24,807 nt of DNA from Clostridiales bacterium UBA1206 (GCA_002310055.1 DBXS01000035.1:39457-64263), one strand, 5' to 3'; counted from the stretch's first letter, positions 9,915 through 17,727 are shown. Notes: generated by a model not told the origin, from the sequence alone. Translations and numbers: made by a program.

Positions 9915-10841
9915 TTATAATTTTTCGGCAATGCGGAGCTTCGCCGAATGCGAACGGCTGTTTTCTTCGCTTTCTTTGAGCGAGCAAACGACCGGTTTCT
10001 TTGTGATTATCTTTGCCGTAGGTTTTTTTCCGCACACGCAGACCGGAAGGTCGGGCGGGCAGGTACAGGGATTTGCAAAACGGTTGAAAGTGTTTTTGAC
10101 TATGCGGTCTTCCAGCGAATGGAACGTTATGACGACGAGACGTCCGCCGGGAACAAGCAGATCCATCGCGTCTTCCAGCGCTTTGTCGAGCCCCTCGAGT
10201 TCGCCGTTGACGGCTATGCGCAGCGCCTGGAAGCATCTCTTTGCCGGGTTGCCGTTTTTGAGCTCCTTGGCGGGATACGCTGAAGCGACGAGCGTGGCGA
10301 GTTCGCCGGTCGTGGTTATCGGCCCGTTCGCACGGGCTGCGACGATTCTTTGCGCTATCTTTCTGGAATAACGCTCTTCGCCGTATTCGAAGAATATCCG
10401 GGCGAGCTCGTCTGCGGTAAGTCCGTTGACCAGATCCGCCGCCGTCGCACCTTTGGTGTTATCCATACGCATATCGAGCGCGGCGTCGCGCATATACGAA
10501 AACCCGCGTTCCGCGGTGTCGATCTGGTAAGACGAAACGCCGAGATCGAACAGCGCTCCGTTGAGCTTTTCGATGCCGTTTTCTTTAGCTGCTTGCGAAA
10601 GGTCCTTGAAATTTCCGTGCCAGGTGGTAAGCCGCTTGTCTTTTACGGTGAGAGACGCGTTTTCCAGCGCCGCGGTATCGAGATCTATGCCGAGCACCCG
10701 GCCGTTTTCGCCGAGCAGCGAAAGTATCTTTTTCGTATGACCGCAGCCGCCGAGCGTGCAGTCGGCGTACACGCCGCCGGGGACGACGCGCAGCCCTTCG
10801 ACCGCCTCGTTAAGCATTACGGGATAATGCTCGAACGCCAT
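9915..10841 (-). CDS. rsmH: RsmH, 16S rRNA m4C1402 methyltransferase
   Basis: This 308-residue SAM-dependent enzyme methylates N4 of C1402 in the ribosomal P site. Diagnostic motifs are present: HYPVMLNEAVEGL at 5-17, the SAM loop YADCTLGGCGHTKKIL at 25-40, LGIDLD at 50-55, LFDLGVSSYQID and GFSYMRDAALDMRMD in the middle, and ITFHSLEDRIVKNTF near the end. The ATG lies one base after the mraZ stop, so the two genes are tightly linked, as usual for mraZ-mraW. The Cys-rich stretch NPCTCPPDLPVCVCG near residue 270 is also common in the family. Confidence 0.98.
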   Translation of the reverse strand: MAFEHYPVMLNEAVEGLRVVPGGVYADCTLGGCGHTKKILSLLGENGRVLGIDLDTAALENASLTVKDKRLTTWHGNFKDLSQAAKENGIEKLNGALFDLGVSSYQIDTAERGFSYMRDAALDMRMDNTKGATAADLVNGLTADELARIFFEYGEERYSRKIAQRIVAARANGPITTTGELATLVASAYPAKELKNGNPAKRCFQALRIAVNGELEGLDKALEDAMDLLVPGGRLVVITFHSLEDRIVKNTFNRFANPCTCPPDLPVCVCGKKPTAKIITKKPVVCSLKESEENSRSHSAKLRIAEKL

Positions 10842-10842
10842 A

Positions 10843-11262
10843 TCAGAAGCCGTATTCCGAAAGTTCTTCGGTTATGCCTTCGGAAGACATATATTTCTGT
10901 TCGTTTGCCCATTCGGCTGCGCTCCAGATTTCGAGATGGTTCTCGTTGCCTATGATGACCACGTCTTTTTCGAGCGCGGCAAACGACCTGAGCGACTGCG
11001 TGACCGCTATTCTTCCCTGCCCGTCGAGCACGCCTTCTATTGTGCCGGAGAAGAAATACCTTCTTGCGTGGCGCTGGCTGGCTTCGGGAAGCGCTTTGAG
11101 CTTTTGAGCGAAGGCGTCCCATTCGGCGGCGGGGTAAATATTGAGGCATTTGTCAAAGCCCTTGCATATCTTGAACTCGCTGCCCAGCTCTTCGCGATAT
11201 TTGGCGGGCACCGAAACTCTGCCCTTTTGGTCCATACTGAACCAGTATTCGCCGGTGAACAT
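10843..11262 (-). CDS. mraZ: MraZ transcriptional regulator of the dcw cluster
   Basis: This 139-residue protein has two tandem SpoVT/AbrB-type swapped-hairpin halves. The first begins MFTGEYWFSMDQKGRVSVP and the second is around DGQGRIAVTQSLR. MraZ forms ring-shaped oligomers that bind repeated GTGG-type boxes ahead of its own gene and usually autoregulate the division operon. Two such boxes lie upstream at 11321-11336. The start is the ATG at 11260-11262, because GGAGCAAGG lies directly upstream and the protein then begins at the canonical family N-terminus; a longer reading to 11373 runs through the promoter. Confidence 0.96.
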   Translation of the reverse strand: MFTGEYWFSMDQKGRVSVPAKYREELGSEFKICKGFDKCLNIYPAAEWDAFAQKLKALPEASQRHARRYFFSGTIEGVLDGQGRIAVTQSLRSFAALEKDVVIIGNENHLEIWSAAEWANEQKYMSSEGITEELSEYGF

Positions 11263-11320
11263 TCGCCTTGCTCCTTTTTTGACACTTTTTTGGAGTATTA
11301 TGGGAAAATTTGGATAAATT

Positions 11321-11336
11321 TGCCACTTTTCCCCAC
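11321..11336 (-). promoter_or_regulatory. MraZ-box pair
   Basis: On the minus strand GTGGGG (11331-11336) and GTGGCA (11321-11326) repeat with a period of exactly 10 bases, just downstream of the predicted mraZ -10. This fits the known MraZ operator design of GTGG-like repeats on one face of the helix. A weaker GTGTC at 11281-11285 may be a third, distant site. Binding here would be expected to repress dcw transcription (inference). Confidence 0.7.
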
Positions 11337-11344
11337 CAGAGATT

Positions 11345-11373
11345 ATTATAATATAAAGTATCGAAAAAAGCAA
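11345..11373 (-). promoter_or_regulatory. Promoter of mraZ and the dcw operon
   Basis: A TTGCTT -35 (11368-11373) and a perfect TATAAT -10 (11345-11350) are separated by 17 bases on the minus strand, about 75 bases before the mraZ ribosome site. The start site would fall next to the MraZ boxes. Confidence 0.8.
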
Positions 11374-11471
11374 GTGTTTTTTTGCATTTTTTCAAAAAAA
11401 TTTTTAATTACGTAAACCTGATCCGGAATAGGCGTTTTCCAGCATTTCCAACGCTTTTCGGCACTTTTTCC

Positions 11472-11511
11472 CGAACTTTTGTTCGGATTATTGTAAACGA
11501 ACATATGTTCG
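11472..11511 (-). promoter_or_regulatory. Two LexA (SOS) box-like operators inside and next to an upstream promoter
   Basis: CGAACATATGTTCG at 11498-11511 is a perfect 14-base palindrome and matches the Gram-positive LexA/DinR box (CGAAC-N4-GTTCG core). A second site, CGAACTTTTGTTCG, lies at 11472-11485, 26 bases away centre to centre. Between them, on the minus strand, a plausible promoter has TTGGGT -35 at 11513-11518 and TACAAT -10 at 11490-11495. Its 17-base spacer contains the first box, and the predicted start falls in the second. Transcription would run towards mraZ, about 220 bases away. No other gene stands between. The box match is strong; SOS control of dcw is inference. Confidence 0.66.
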
Positions 11512-11520
11512 CACCCAAGG

Positions 11521-11563
11521 CAAAAAACAAGCGCCCGGCGAGGGTGTTTTCCCTGCCGGACGC
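11521..11563 (-). terminator. Rho-independent terminator after the M23 peptidase gene
   Basis: On the minus strand a long GC-rich stem (arms in 11531-11563, with one wobble pair and a small bulge near the loop) is followed by a T-rich tract, TTGTTTTTTG, at 11521-11530. It starts 16 bases after the stop of the peptidase gene and would insulate it from the promoter elements ahead of mraZ. Confidence 0.85.
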
Positions 11564-11578
11564 AGCCGTTTTGACGGT

Positions 11579-12679
11579 TTAGCCGCGATGCGGATAAGAA
11601 TCGTAATCGATTATGTAAGGTTCGGGATCTATAGCGTAATACTTGCCGTTTTCGTCGGGGACGCGGAGTTCGAAATGGACGTGGGGGCCGGTGCTTCTGC
11701 CCGAGGAACCGATATACCCTATAACGTCGCCCTGCTTGACGACGTCACCCACCGAACAGGCGACCTTTTTCTGATGAGCGTAGTATGAATGCATTCCGTT
11801 TGCGTGCTCGATTATTACGACATAGCCGAAACCGTCCATCCAGCCCGCCTGGATGACGACGCCGTCGCCGCCCGCGTGGATCTCGGCGCCGTAGCATTCG
11901 GACGAGCTCTTGACGCCGGAAATATCTACGCCCTTATGGAACGAGTTGCCCATAAGGTAACGCGTGCCGTATTCGGAAGTTATGGCGCCGTCGTACGGGA
12001 CAATAAAGATAGGCGTGATGTCGGCGGACGCTTTTTTGGCCTTTACGCCGCGTTCGATGACGCAGTTGACCGGTTCGGTGACGATATTTTCCGCCACGGC
12101 TGTACGCGAAAGTTCTTTGCCGTCCGAAAGGACAACGAGATAAGTCGTTTCGGAATAGCCGTCCCTGCCTTCGGATATGGTCTTTTCTCTGCCGTAATAG
12201 AGTTCGGCGTTGTCGCGGTATTCGACTTCGTATTCGAGGGTGTATCCCACGGTGTCGTAGTAGAGGATCTCTGCGGAAAGCTCGGGGAACGCCCTGCCTT
12301 CTTCGGCTTTGATCTGAGAAACTGCGTAGGTCTCGCTCTTGAACGTCACGGTGTTGCTGAAAGACGCGCTTATGTAATCGACTCCGCTCTGCTCGAGCAG
12401 TAACGATTTTTGTTTTTCGAGTTCTTCTTTTGCGGCGGTTACGTCTTTGTAATAGCCGGCGAGGACGCCGTCTACGTACATAGCGCAGGCATATTCGGTC
12501 GCTTCAGGCGTTATGACCGCGCTTTGTTCGGCTTTCAGAGGTCCGTAGTCGTGCTCGGGCACTTCGGAGACACCAACGGTGCCGTTTTGCAAAAGCGGAA
12601 GCGCCGCCGCGGCGAACGATATGATTATCACGGCGCAGCAAATCAGCGCCGCCGCCTTTAACGGAAAGTTGCTTTTCAT
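11579..12679 (-). CDS. G5 domain / M23 (LytM) peptidase, exported cell-wall endopeptidase
   Basis: This 366-residue protein has an N-terminal hydrophobic segment (about residues 8-30) acting as signal or anchor. The middle region is of unclear fold, a G5-like domain lies at about 150-215 (YRDNAELYYGREKTI onward), and the M23 zinc peptidase domain begins at about 225. The LytM metal ligands are present: HKGVD with His248 and Asp252, and HVHFE with His333 and His335. Such enzymes cleave peptide cross-bridges in peptidoglycan during growth or division. No strong ribosome site precedes the ATG at 12677-12679; GGAG lies about 15 bases upstream. The gene is transcribed alone from its own promoter and closed by a terminator. 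Its position beside the division cluster fits a wall-remodelling role, but active hydrolysis is inferred from motifs. Confidence 0.92.
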   Translation of the reverse strand: MKSNFPLKAAALICCAVIIISFAAAALPLLQNGTVGVSEVPEHDYGPLKAEQSAVITPEATEYACAMYVDGVLAGYYKDVTAAKEELEKQKSLLLEQSGVDYISASFSNTVTFKSETYAVSQIKAEEGRAFPELSAEILYYDTVGYTLEYEVEYRDNAELYYGREKTISEGRDGYSETTYLVVLSDGKELSRTAVAENIVTEPVNCVIERGVKAKKASADITPIFIVPYDGAITSEYGTRYLMGNSFHKGVDISGVKSSSECYGAEIHAGGDGVVIQAGWMDGFGYVVIIEHANGMHSYYAHQKKVACSVGDVVKQGDVIGYIGSSGRSTGPHVHFELRVPDENGKYYAIDPEPYIIDYDSYPHRG

Positions 12680-12716
12680 AAACTGTCGATATTACTCCAT
12701 ATTGATAAGTGTGTCA

Positions 12717-12745
12717 ATTATAACATATTTTTCTTAGTTTTTCAA
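12717..12745 (-). promoter_or_regulatory. Promoter of the M23 peptidase gene
   Basis: A TTGAAA -35 (12740-12745) and TATAAT -10 (12717-12722) with a 17-base spacer on the minus strand, in the divergent intergenic region. The match to the sigma-A consensus is strong. Confidence 0.78.
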
Positions 12746-12803
12746 CCCTTTTTTGCTTTTTTTACAAATGTTATATTTTTCCGTTAAAATTGCGTCAAGG
12801 CAG

Positions 12804-12832
12804 TTGAATTTTGCGAAAGAATGGTATATAAT
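12804..12832 (+). promoter_or_regulatory. Promoter of the branched-chain aminotransferase gene
   Basis: A TTGAAT -35 (12804-12809) and TATAAT -10 (12827-12832) with a 17-base spacer. The leader to the start codon is only about 45 bases, too short for a T-box or other leader attenuator. Confidence 0.8.
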
Positions 12833-12885
12833 CTACTTACAAACCGCGAATAGTGAAAGATTATTCATATCAGGAGGCAAACAAT

Positions 12886-13947
12886 ATGGAAATCACGATC
12901 AAACGCACAGATTCGCCCAAGCAGAAACCGGACTGGAGCAAGCTCGGTTTCGGCAAAATATTCACAGACCATATGTTCGAATGCGATTACGATCCCGAAC
13001 ACGGCTGGCACGACGCGCGCGTCGTCCCGTTCCACAATCTGTCCCTTTCGCCGGCGTGCATGGTTTTCCATTACGCACAGGAAATGTTCGAAGGTCTTAA
13101 GGCGTACCGCACCGAAAAAGGCGAGATACTGCTTTTCAGGCCGGATAAAAACATAGAGCGCATGAACAACACCAACGAGCGTATGTGCATACCCAAAGTG
13201 GACCCCGAATTCGCGCTCGAGGCGATAAAGACCGTCGTGCGCACCGACGTAGACTGGGTGCCTTCGCTGCCGGGAACTTCGCTTTATATCCGCCCGTTCA
13301 TCATAGCGACCGACGAATTTCTTGGAGTGCATCCTTCCAAGACTTATAAATTCATAATCATCCTCTCGCCTTCCGGCTCTTACTACGCCGCGGGCATCAA
13401 TCCCGTCAAGATCGCGGTCGAGGACGAATACGTCCGCGCCGTGCGCGGCGGCACCGGATTCGCCAAAGTCGGCGGCAACTACGCGGCTTCGCTCATAGGC
13501 CAGCAGAAAGCCGAAGAAAACGGCTACGCACAGGTGCTCTGGCTGGACGGCATTTATCATAAATACATAGATGAAGTTGGCGCGATGAACGTCTTCTTCA
13601 AGATAAACGGCGAGATCATCACCCCCAAGCTCGAAGGGAGCATACTCCCCGGCGTCACCAGACGTTCCGCGATCGAACTGCTCAGAAGCGAAGGCTACAC
13701 CGTGACCGAGCGCCGCATTTCGATAGACGAAGTCAGCGAAGCGCACGATTCCGGCAAGCTCGAAGAAATGTTCGGCACCGGCACCGCGGCGGTCGTTTCG
13801 CCCGTGGGCGAGCTTTACTGGGGCAACAAGAAGATGACTATCAACAACTTTGAGATAGGCGAAGTTTCGGCCATGCTCTATGACAAGCTCACGTCTATCC
13901 AGTGGGGCAAATCGGAAGACAAATTCGGCTGGACGGTCAGGGTGTAA
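12886..13947 (+). CDS. ilvE: Branched-chain amino acid aminotransferase (class IV, PLP)
   Basis: This 353-residue fold-type IV aminotransferase interconverts Leu, Ile and Val with their 2-oxo acids using 2-oxoglutarate/glutamate. The motif FAKVGGNYAASLIGQ carries the probable Schiff-base Lys194. EVGAMNVFF and LPGVTRRSAIELLRSEGY are typical of the longer, eukaryote-like BCAT branch. MVFHYAQEMFEGLKAYR at about 59-75 is the usual N-terminal core. The ATG at 12886 has AGGAGG ten bases upstream; an in-frame ATG at 12853 lacks one. The stop shares one base with the next ATG (TAATG). The role could be synthesis, degradation or supply of branched-chain fatty-acid precursors; no other pathway gene is adjacent. 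Confidence 0.95.
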   Translation: MEITIKRTDSPKQKPDWSKLGFGKIFTDHMFECDYDPEHGWHDARVVPFHNLSLSPACMVFHYAQEMFEGLKAYRTEKGEILLFRPDKNIERMNNTNERMCIPKVDPEFALEAIKTVVRTDVDWVPSLPGTSLYIRPFIIATDEFLGVHPSKTYKFIIILSPSGSYYAAGINPVKIAVEDEYVRAVRGGTGFAKVGGNYAASLIGQQKAEENGYAQVLWLDGIYHKYIDEVGAMNVFFKINGEIITPKLEGSILPGVTRRSAIELLRSEGYTVTERRISIDEVSEAHDSGKLEEMFGTGTAAVVSPVGELYWGNKKMTINNFEIGEVSAMLYDKLTSIQWGKSEDKFGWTVRV

Positions 13948-15104
13948 TGGATCTTTTACCCGCAAAAGAAAAGAAAAGCGTCTTTAAACGGGCGCTTTCG
14001 TGCGCAGCGAGGCACAAGACTTTTACCGTGTTCGCAATACTCGGCGCGCTCGCCGCGGCGGTTTACATAATTTCCCGCTTCTCACCCGCGTTCGCGGAAT
14101 TTGTCACCCGCTATCCCGGGCACGCGGTGCGCTGGCTTTTCGCCAAGCTCACAGGCTGGCTGCCGTTTTCGCTCGCCGAAACGCTGCTTGTCACCATACC
14201 CCTGATGCTTGCGGCGATAATATACGTTTCAATTCGTCTCTCAAAGACTCGCAAAGACTGGTTCGGCAGGATGATGCGTTTTCTGATCTGCATCCTGCTT
14301 ACGGTGGTGATAACGTTCGGCATAGGTTTCGGTCCGGCGTATTTCAGGAACTCGCTGGCGCAGAATCTGGGGCTTGCCGATTCGCCGGTTTCCGGCGAGG
14401 AGCTGTACGAGACCGCGCTGTGGCTCACCGAAAAGATCGATGCCGAGCTTTCGCGGGTGGCGTTCGGTTCCGGCGGCGAATCGCATATGCCGTATTCGTA
14501 CTACGAGCTTACGGACAAGATAAACTCCGCATTTGAAAAATACGCTTCGGACAAGGATTTTATAACGCATTTCTCGTGTCAGGTAAAATACGTGGCGCTT
14601 TCGCATTATATGACATACACTCATATTTCGGGCGTTTACGCGTTTTTCACCGGCGAAGCCAACGTCAATTTCAACTACCCCGATTTCGTCGTCCCGTTTA
14701 CCGTGGCGCACGAGATGTCGCATCAGCGCGGTATCGCGCGCGAAGACGAGGCGAATTTCACGGCGTTTCTGGTGTGCATTTCCTCGGACGATCCGTTTAT
14801 CCGCTACAGCGGCTGCGTCAACGTGCTGCGCGAAGTGATGTCGGCGCTTTATAAATCGGATAAAGAGCTTTACAACGATTACCGCAAGAATCACTATCCA
14901 GCGCAGGTCGGCGCCGAAATGAGCGCATATTCAAGGTTTTTCGAACCTTACCGCGAATCTGCGGCGGCTCAGGTGGTCTCCAAGACCAACGACGCGTATT
15001 TGAAATCGCAATCGGTCAAAGAAGGCGAACGCAGCTACGGTCTGGTGACGGATCTCGCGGTGGCGTACTATCTGACCCGCGTCAAAAACGATATTGGGGA
15101 ATAA
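13947..15104 (+). CDS. DUF3810-type membrane protein with HExxH metallopeptidase motif
   Basis: This is a 385-residue protein. A basic N-terminus is followed by three hydrophobic helices in the first 145 residues (near 25-42, 60-95 and 110-135). A soluble part follows, with VAHEMSHQRGIAREDEANF, in which HEMSH at 255-259 is an HExxH zinc site and a Glu at 266 or 268 is a possible third ligand. This architecture matches the DUF3810 family, whose substrate is unknown. The ATG is coupled to the aminotransferase stop (TAATG), so they share one transcript, and a terminator follows at once. Proteolytic activity is suggested by the motif only; topology would place the catalytic domain outside the cell after three helices if the N-terminus is cytoplasmic. 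Confidence 0.85.
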   Translation: MDLLPAKEKKSVFKRALSCAARHKTFTVFAILGALAAAVYIISRFSPAFAEFVTRYPGHAVRWLFAKLTGWLPFSLAETLLVTIPLMLAAIIYVSIRLSKTRKDWFGRMMRFLICILLTVVITFGIGFGPAYFRNSLAQNLGLADSPVSGEELYETALWLTEKIDAELSRVAFGSGGESHMPYSYYELTDKINSAFEKYASDKDFITHFSCQVKYVALSHYMTYTHISGVYAFFTGEANVNFNYPDFVVPFTVAHEMSHQRGIAREDEANFTAFLVCISSDDPFIRYSGCVNVLREVMSALYKSDKELYNDYRKNHYPAQVGAEMSAYSRFFEPYRESAAAQVVSKTNDAYLKSQSVKEGERSYGLVTDLAVAYYLTRVKNDIGE

Positions 15105-15118
15105 AGCAAAGTATTTAT

Positions 15119-15150
15119 AAAAAGATCTCTGTATTTCAGGGATCTTTTTT
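15119..15150 (+). terminator. Rho-independent terminator after the ilvE-DUF3810 unit
   Basis: An inverted repeat of about 11 pairs (AAAGATCTCTG with CAGGGATCTTT, including one wobble) has a short ATTT-like loop and runs into TTTTTT at 15145-15150. It begins 15 bases after the stop codon. Confidence 0.85.
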
Positions 15151-15172
15151 GATGCGGTTTGAAAAATAACTC

Positions 15173-15201
15173 TTTACATTTTGATAAAACAATAGTATAA
15201 T
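15173..15201 (+). promoter_or_regulatory. Promoter of the clostripain-family peptidase gene
   Basis: A TTTACA -35 (15173-15178) and TATAAT -10 (15196-15201) are separated by 17 bases, directly after the preceding terminator and about 37 bases before the start codon. Confidence 0.78.
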
Positions 15202-15237
15202 CTGTTTGTCAATCAAATGCACGAAAGGAAATGTGAT

Positions 15238-17679
15238 ATGGAAAAAAGACCAAACGGCAGAGATAAACGCACGTCTTCCGGTTCCGTCAACGTCGGCAAA
15301 GGCAGCAGCGTAGGCGGCGGAAGTCCGCTCGGCACCGGCGGCAGAAAGACCGGCAGTTCGGGCAGGGCGAGCAGCAGCTCGTCCGGCGGCAGCGATCTGC
15401 TCGGCGGACTTCTCGGTTCGCTTTTCGGGAGCGGCTCGTCTTCCGGCGGTTCTTCCGGCGGCGGCTCGTCTTCCAAAGGAAGCGGAAGTTCTTCCTTTAA
15501 AACTATTATTATACTCGTACTCGTAGGGCTCGCGCTGTTCTTCCTCTTTAAGAAATGCGGCGGCGAAAACAGCCAGACGCCCCCCGCCAACACTACCGTT
15601 TCCGGCACCGAAGTATCGGCCGACCAGCATGGCGACGAACTGGCGCGCGATTATTATACCGTCATCAAAGGCAGCGGCAAAGACACGATAACCGTTATGG
15701 TATATATGTGCGGCACCGACCTTGAATCCAAGCACGGTATGGCGACGAGCGACCTCAACGAAATGAAGGCAGCAAATATTTCGGACAAAGTCAACGTCAT
15801 AGTCGAGACCGGCGGATGCAAGAGTTGGCGCACGAGCGGTATTTCCAACGACCACAACCAGATCTACCGCATACGCAACCACAAGCTCGAATGCCTGGTG
15901 GAAAACAACGGCAAGAAATCAATGACCGATTCCGACAACCTGGCGTCGTTCATCCAGTACTGCACGTCAAACTACCCCGCAAACAGATACATACTCGTTA
16001 TGTGGGACCACGGCGGCGGATCGCTTTCGGGCTTCGGCTACGACGAACGCGTCTCTTCCGGTTCGATGACTCTTACCAACCTGAACGCCGCGCTTCAGAA
16101 AGGCGGCTGCAAGTTTGACCTCATAGGGTTCGACGCCTGCCTTATGTCCACTCTCGAGACCGCGCTGGTATGCGACAAATACGCCGACTACCTCATCGCT
16201 TCCGAAGAAGTGGAACCCGGCACCGGCTGGTATCACACCGACTGGCTCAACGTGATCTCTAAAAACACCTCGACTTCGACCGTAAACATAGCCAAAACAA
16301 TAATCGATACATATATCGCTTCCAACTCCAACAGATCCGTCACGCTTTCGGTTACCGACCTCGCCGAACTTCACGGCGCGGTGCCCGAAAAGTTCAACAG
16401 CTTTGCGACTTCCACCGCCGAGATGGTGAAATCCGATAACTACGCGCCCGTTTCCGATGCGCGCGCCAGCGTAAGGCAGTTTTCGGCGAAGAATAAGATC
16501 AACCAGGTCGATATCGTCGACCTCGCGCAGAAGATAGGCACGGACGAATCGCTCGCGCTCGCCTCCGCGCTCAAGGGATGCGTAAAATACAACGGCACCA
16601 CGATGTCGAACTGCTACGGTCTGAGCATCTACTTCCCGTACGAATCGCTTTCCAATATGAACAGCGCGGTTTCGGTCTACAACAACCTGGGACTCGATTC
16701 CGACTACGTCGACTGCATCAAGAGCTTTGCAAGTCTCGAGACGGCAGGTCAGACCGCGGCTTCGACTTCGCTGTTCTCGTCGATAGGCGGCAGCGATATG
16801 CTCGGCAGCATACTCAACCTCGTGGCAGGCGGATCGACGAGCAGCAGCAGCTCGCCGCTGACTTCCCTGCTCGGCACTATAATAGGCGGCTCTGGTTCGG
16901 CTTCCGCCGGCACGGGACTTGACCTTTCGTCCATAACGAGCCTGCTTTCCGCTTTCAGCGGCAAGAGCATGCCGAGCGGACTTGAGTTCGTCGATACCGA
17001 GCTCGTTTCCTCTAAGGCTTCTTCCATCTCCTCGAACCTGCTCGATCCTTCGCACCTTACCGCCACCGACAAAAACGGCACGCGCGTGCTCAAGCTCACC
17101 GATGAAGAGTGGGCGCTGATCCAGACCGCGGAGATAAGCGTTTACGTCGAAGACGGCAACGGATTCATCGATCTGGGCCACGACAACACCATAGAGTTCG
17201 ACGAAGACGGCGACCTGATCATGGAATTCGACGGCACGTGGCTCTGCCTTGACGGACATCCCGTGGCGTATTACCTAACCTCGAGCTATTACTATTCCGA
17301 AGACGATTACGAGTTTTCCGGCTATATCCCCGCGCTGCTCAACGGCGAAACGGTGGATATTGAAGTGCTGTTCACGCCCGAGCACAACTACGGCATAGTC
17401 ACCGGCGCACGCCCCGTTTACGGCAACGAGACCGACACCGCCGCAAAGGGTTGTATAGAGATCAACAAAGGCGATATCATTCAGCCGCTGTGCGACTATT
17501 ACGGCAAGGACGGCGAATACGAAGACAGCTACACGCTGGGCAGTTCATTTGCCGCAAGCGCGGAGCTCAGGCTCGACAATATCAAGGTTTCCGAGATAAT
17601 GAGCGTCTGCTTCCGTATCACCGATATCTACGGCAACGTGTACTTCACCCCCGCGTTCACTTACGACGGCACTAAATAA
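15238..17679 (+). CDS. Membrane-anchored clostripain-family (C11) cysteine peptidase
   Basis: This is an 813-residue protein. Residues 1-86 form a basic, then Gly/Ser-rich low-complexity region, followed by one transmembrane helix (about 87-105) ending FFLFKKC. The C11 domain starts near 150 (ITVMVYMCGTDLES). The catalytic dyad is visible as His258 in MWDHGGG and Cys301 in GFDACLMS. A second Gly/Ser/Leu-rich stretch (about 517-590) leads into an acidic C-terminal domain of about 220 residues. Positive charges before the helix suggest N-in topology, with the peptidase outside the cell. C11 enzymes cut after basic residues and are often self-activated. The ATG at 15238 has AAAGGA upstream; an in-frame ATG at 15217 lacks a ribosome site. 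The gene stands alone between a promoter and a terminator. Its substrate is unknown. Confidence 0.93.
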   Translation: MEKRPNGRDKRTSSGSVNVGKGSSVGGGSPLGTGGRKTGSSGRASSSSSGGSDLLGGLLGSLFGSGSSSGGSSGGGSSSKGSGSSSFKTIIILVLVGLALFFLFKKCGGENSQTPPANTTVSGTEVSADQHGDELARDYYTVIKGSGKDTITVMVYMCGTDLESKHGMATSDLNEMKAANISDKVNVIVETGGCKSWRTSGISNDHNQIYRIRNHKLECLVENNGKKSMTDSDNLASFIQYCTSNYPANRYILVMWDHGGGSLSGFGYDERVSSGSMTLTNLNAALQKGGCKFDLIGFDACLMSTLETALVCDKYADYLIASEEVEPGTGWYHTDWLNVISKNTSTSTVNIAKTIIDTYIASNSNRSVTLSVTDLAELHGAVPEKFNSFATSTAEMVKSDNYAPVSDARASVRQFSAKNKINQVDIVDLAQKIGTDESLALASALKGCVKYNGTTMSNCYGLSIYFPYESLSNMNSAVSVYNNLGLDSDYVDCIKSFASLETAGQTAASTSLFSSIGGSDMLGSILNLVAGGSTSSSSSPLTSLLGTIIGGSGSASAGTGLDLSSITSLLSAFSGKSMPSGLEFVDTELVSSKASSISSNLLDPSHLTATDKNGTRVLKLTDEEWALIQTAEISVYVEDGNGFIDLGHDNTIEFDEDGDLIMEFDGTWLCLDGHPVAYYLTSSYYYSEDDYEFSGYIPALLNGETVDIEVLFTPEHNYGIVTGARPVYGNETDTAAKGCIEINKGDIIQPLCDYYGKDGEYEDSYTLGSSFAASAELRLDNIKVSEIMSVCFRITDIYGNVYFTPAFTYDGTK

Positions 17680-17694
17680 AAAACAAAATGATAT

Positions 17695-17727
17695 GCCCCG
17701 CAGGTTTTAAACTGCGGGGCGTTTTTT
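17695..17727 (+). terminator. Rho-independent terminator after the C11 peptidase gene
   Basis: A perfect nine-pair stem, GCCCCGCAG (17695-17703) with CTGCGGGGC (17712-17720), has an 8-base loop and is followed by G and six T. The T tract overlaps the stop codon of the convergent gene. In the opposite direction there is no clean T tract next to the stem. Confidence 0.93.

Noticed and set aside
11471..11486. CCGAAC-TTTT-GTTCGG read as a terminator hairpin
   Set aside because: No T tract follows on either strand, and the CGAAC-N4-GTTCG core fits a LexA-type operator better.
11382..11582. Short plus-strand open frame over the LexA-box region
   Set aside because: No ribosome site, it covers a terminator and two promoters, and the product has no recognisable features.
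12833..12885. T-box or leader attenuator ahead of ilvE
   Set aside because: The predicted leader is only about 45 bases and shows no T-box sequence or paired terminator/antiterminator.
12865..13965. Long minus-strand frame opposite ilvE
   Set aside because: It mirrors the aminotransferase reading frame, has no promoter or start signal, and its protein is His/Arg/Val-rich shadow sequence.
15217..15237. Upstream ATG as start of the C11 peptidase
   Set aside because: No ribosome site precedes it, whereas AAAGGA stands ahead of the ATG at 15238.
15967..17259. Long minus-strand frame opposite the C11 peptidase
   Set aside because: It is the shadow of a gene with clear catalytic motifs on the plus strand and has no supporting signals.
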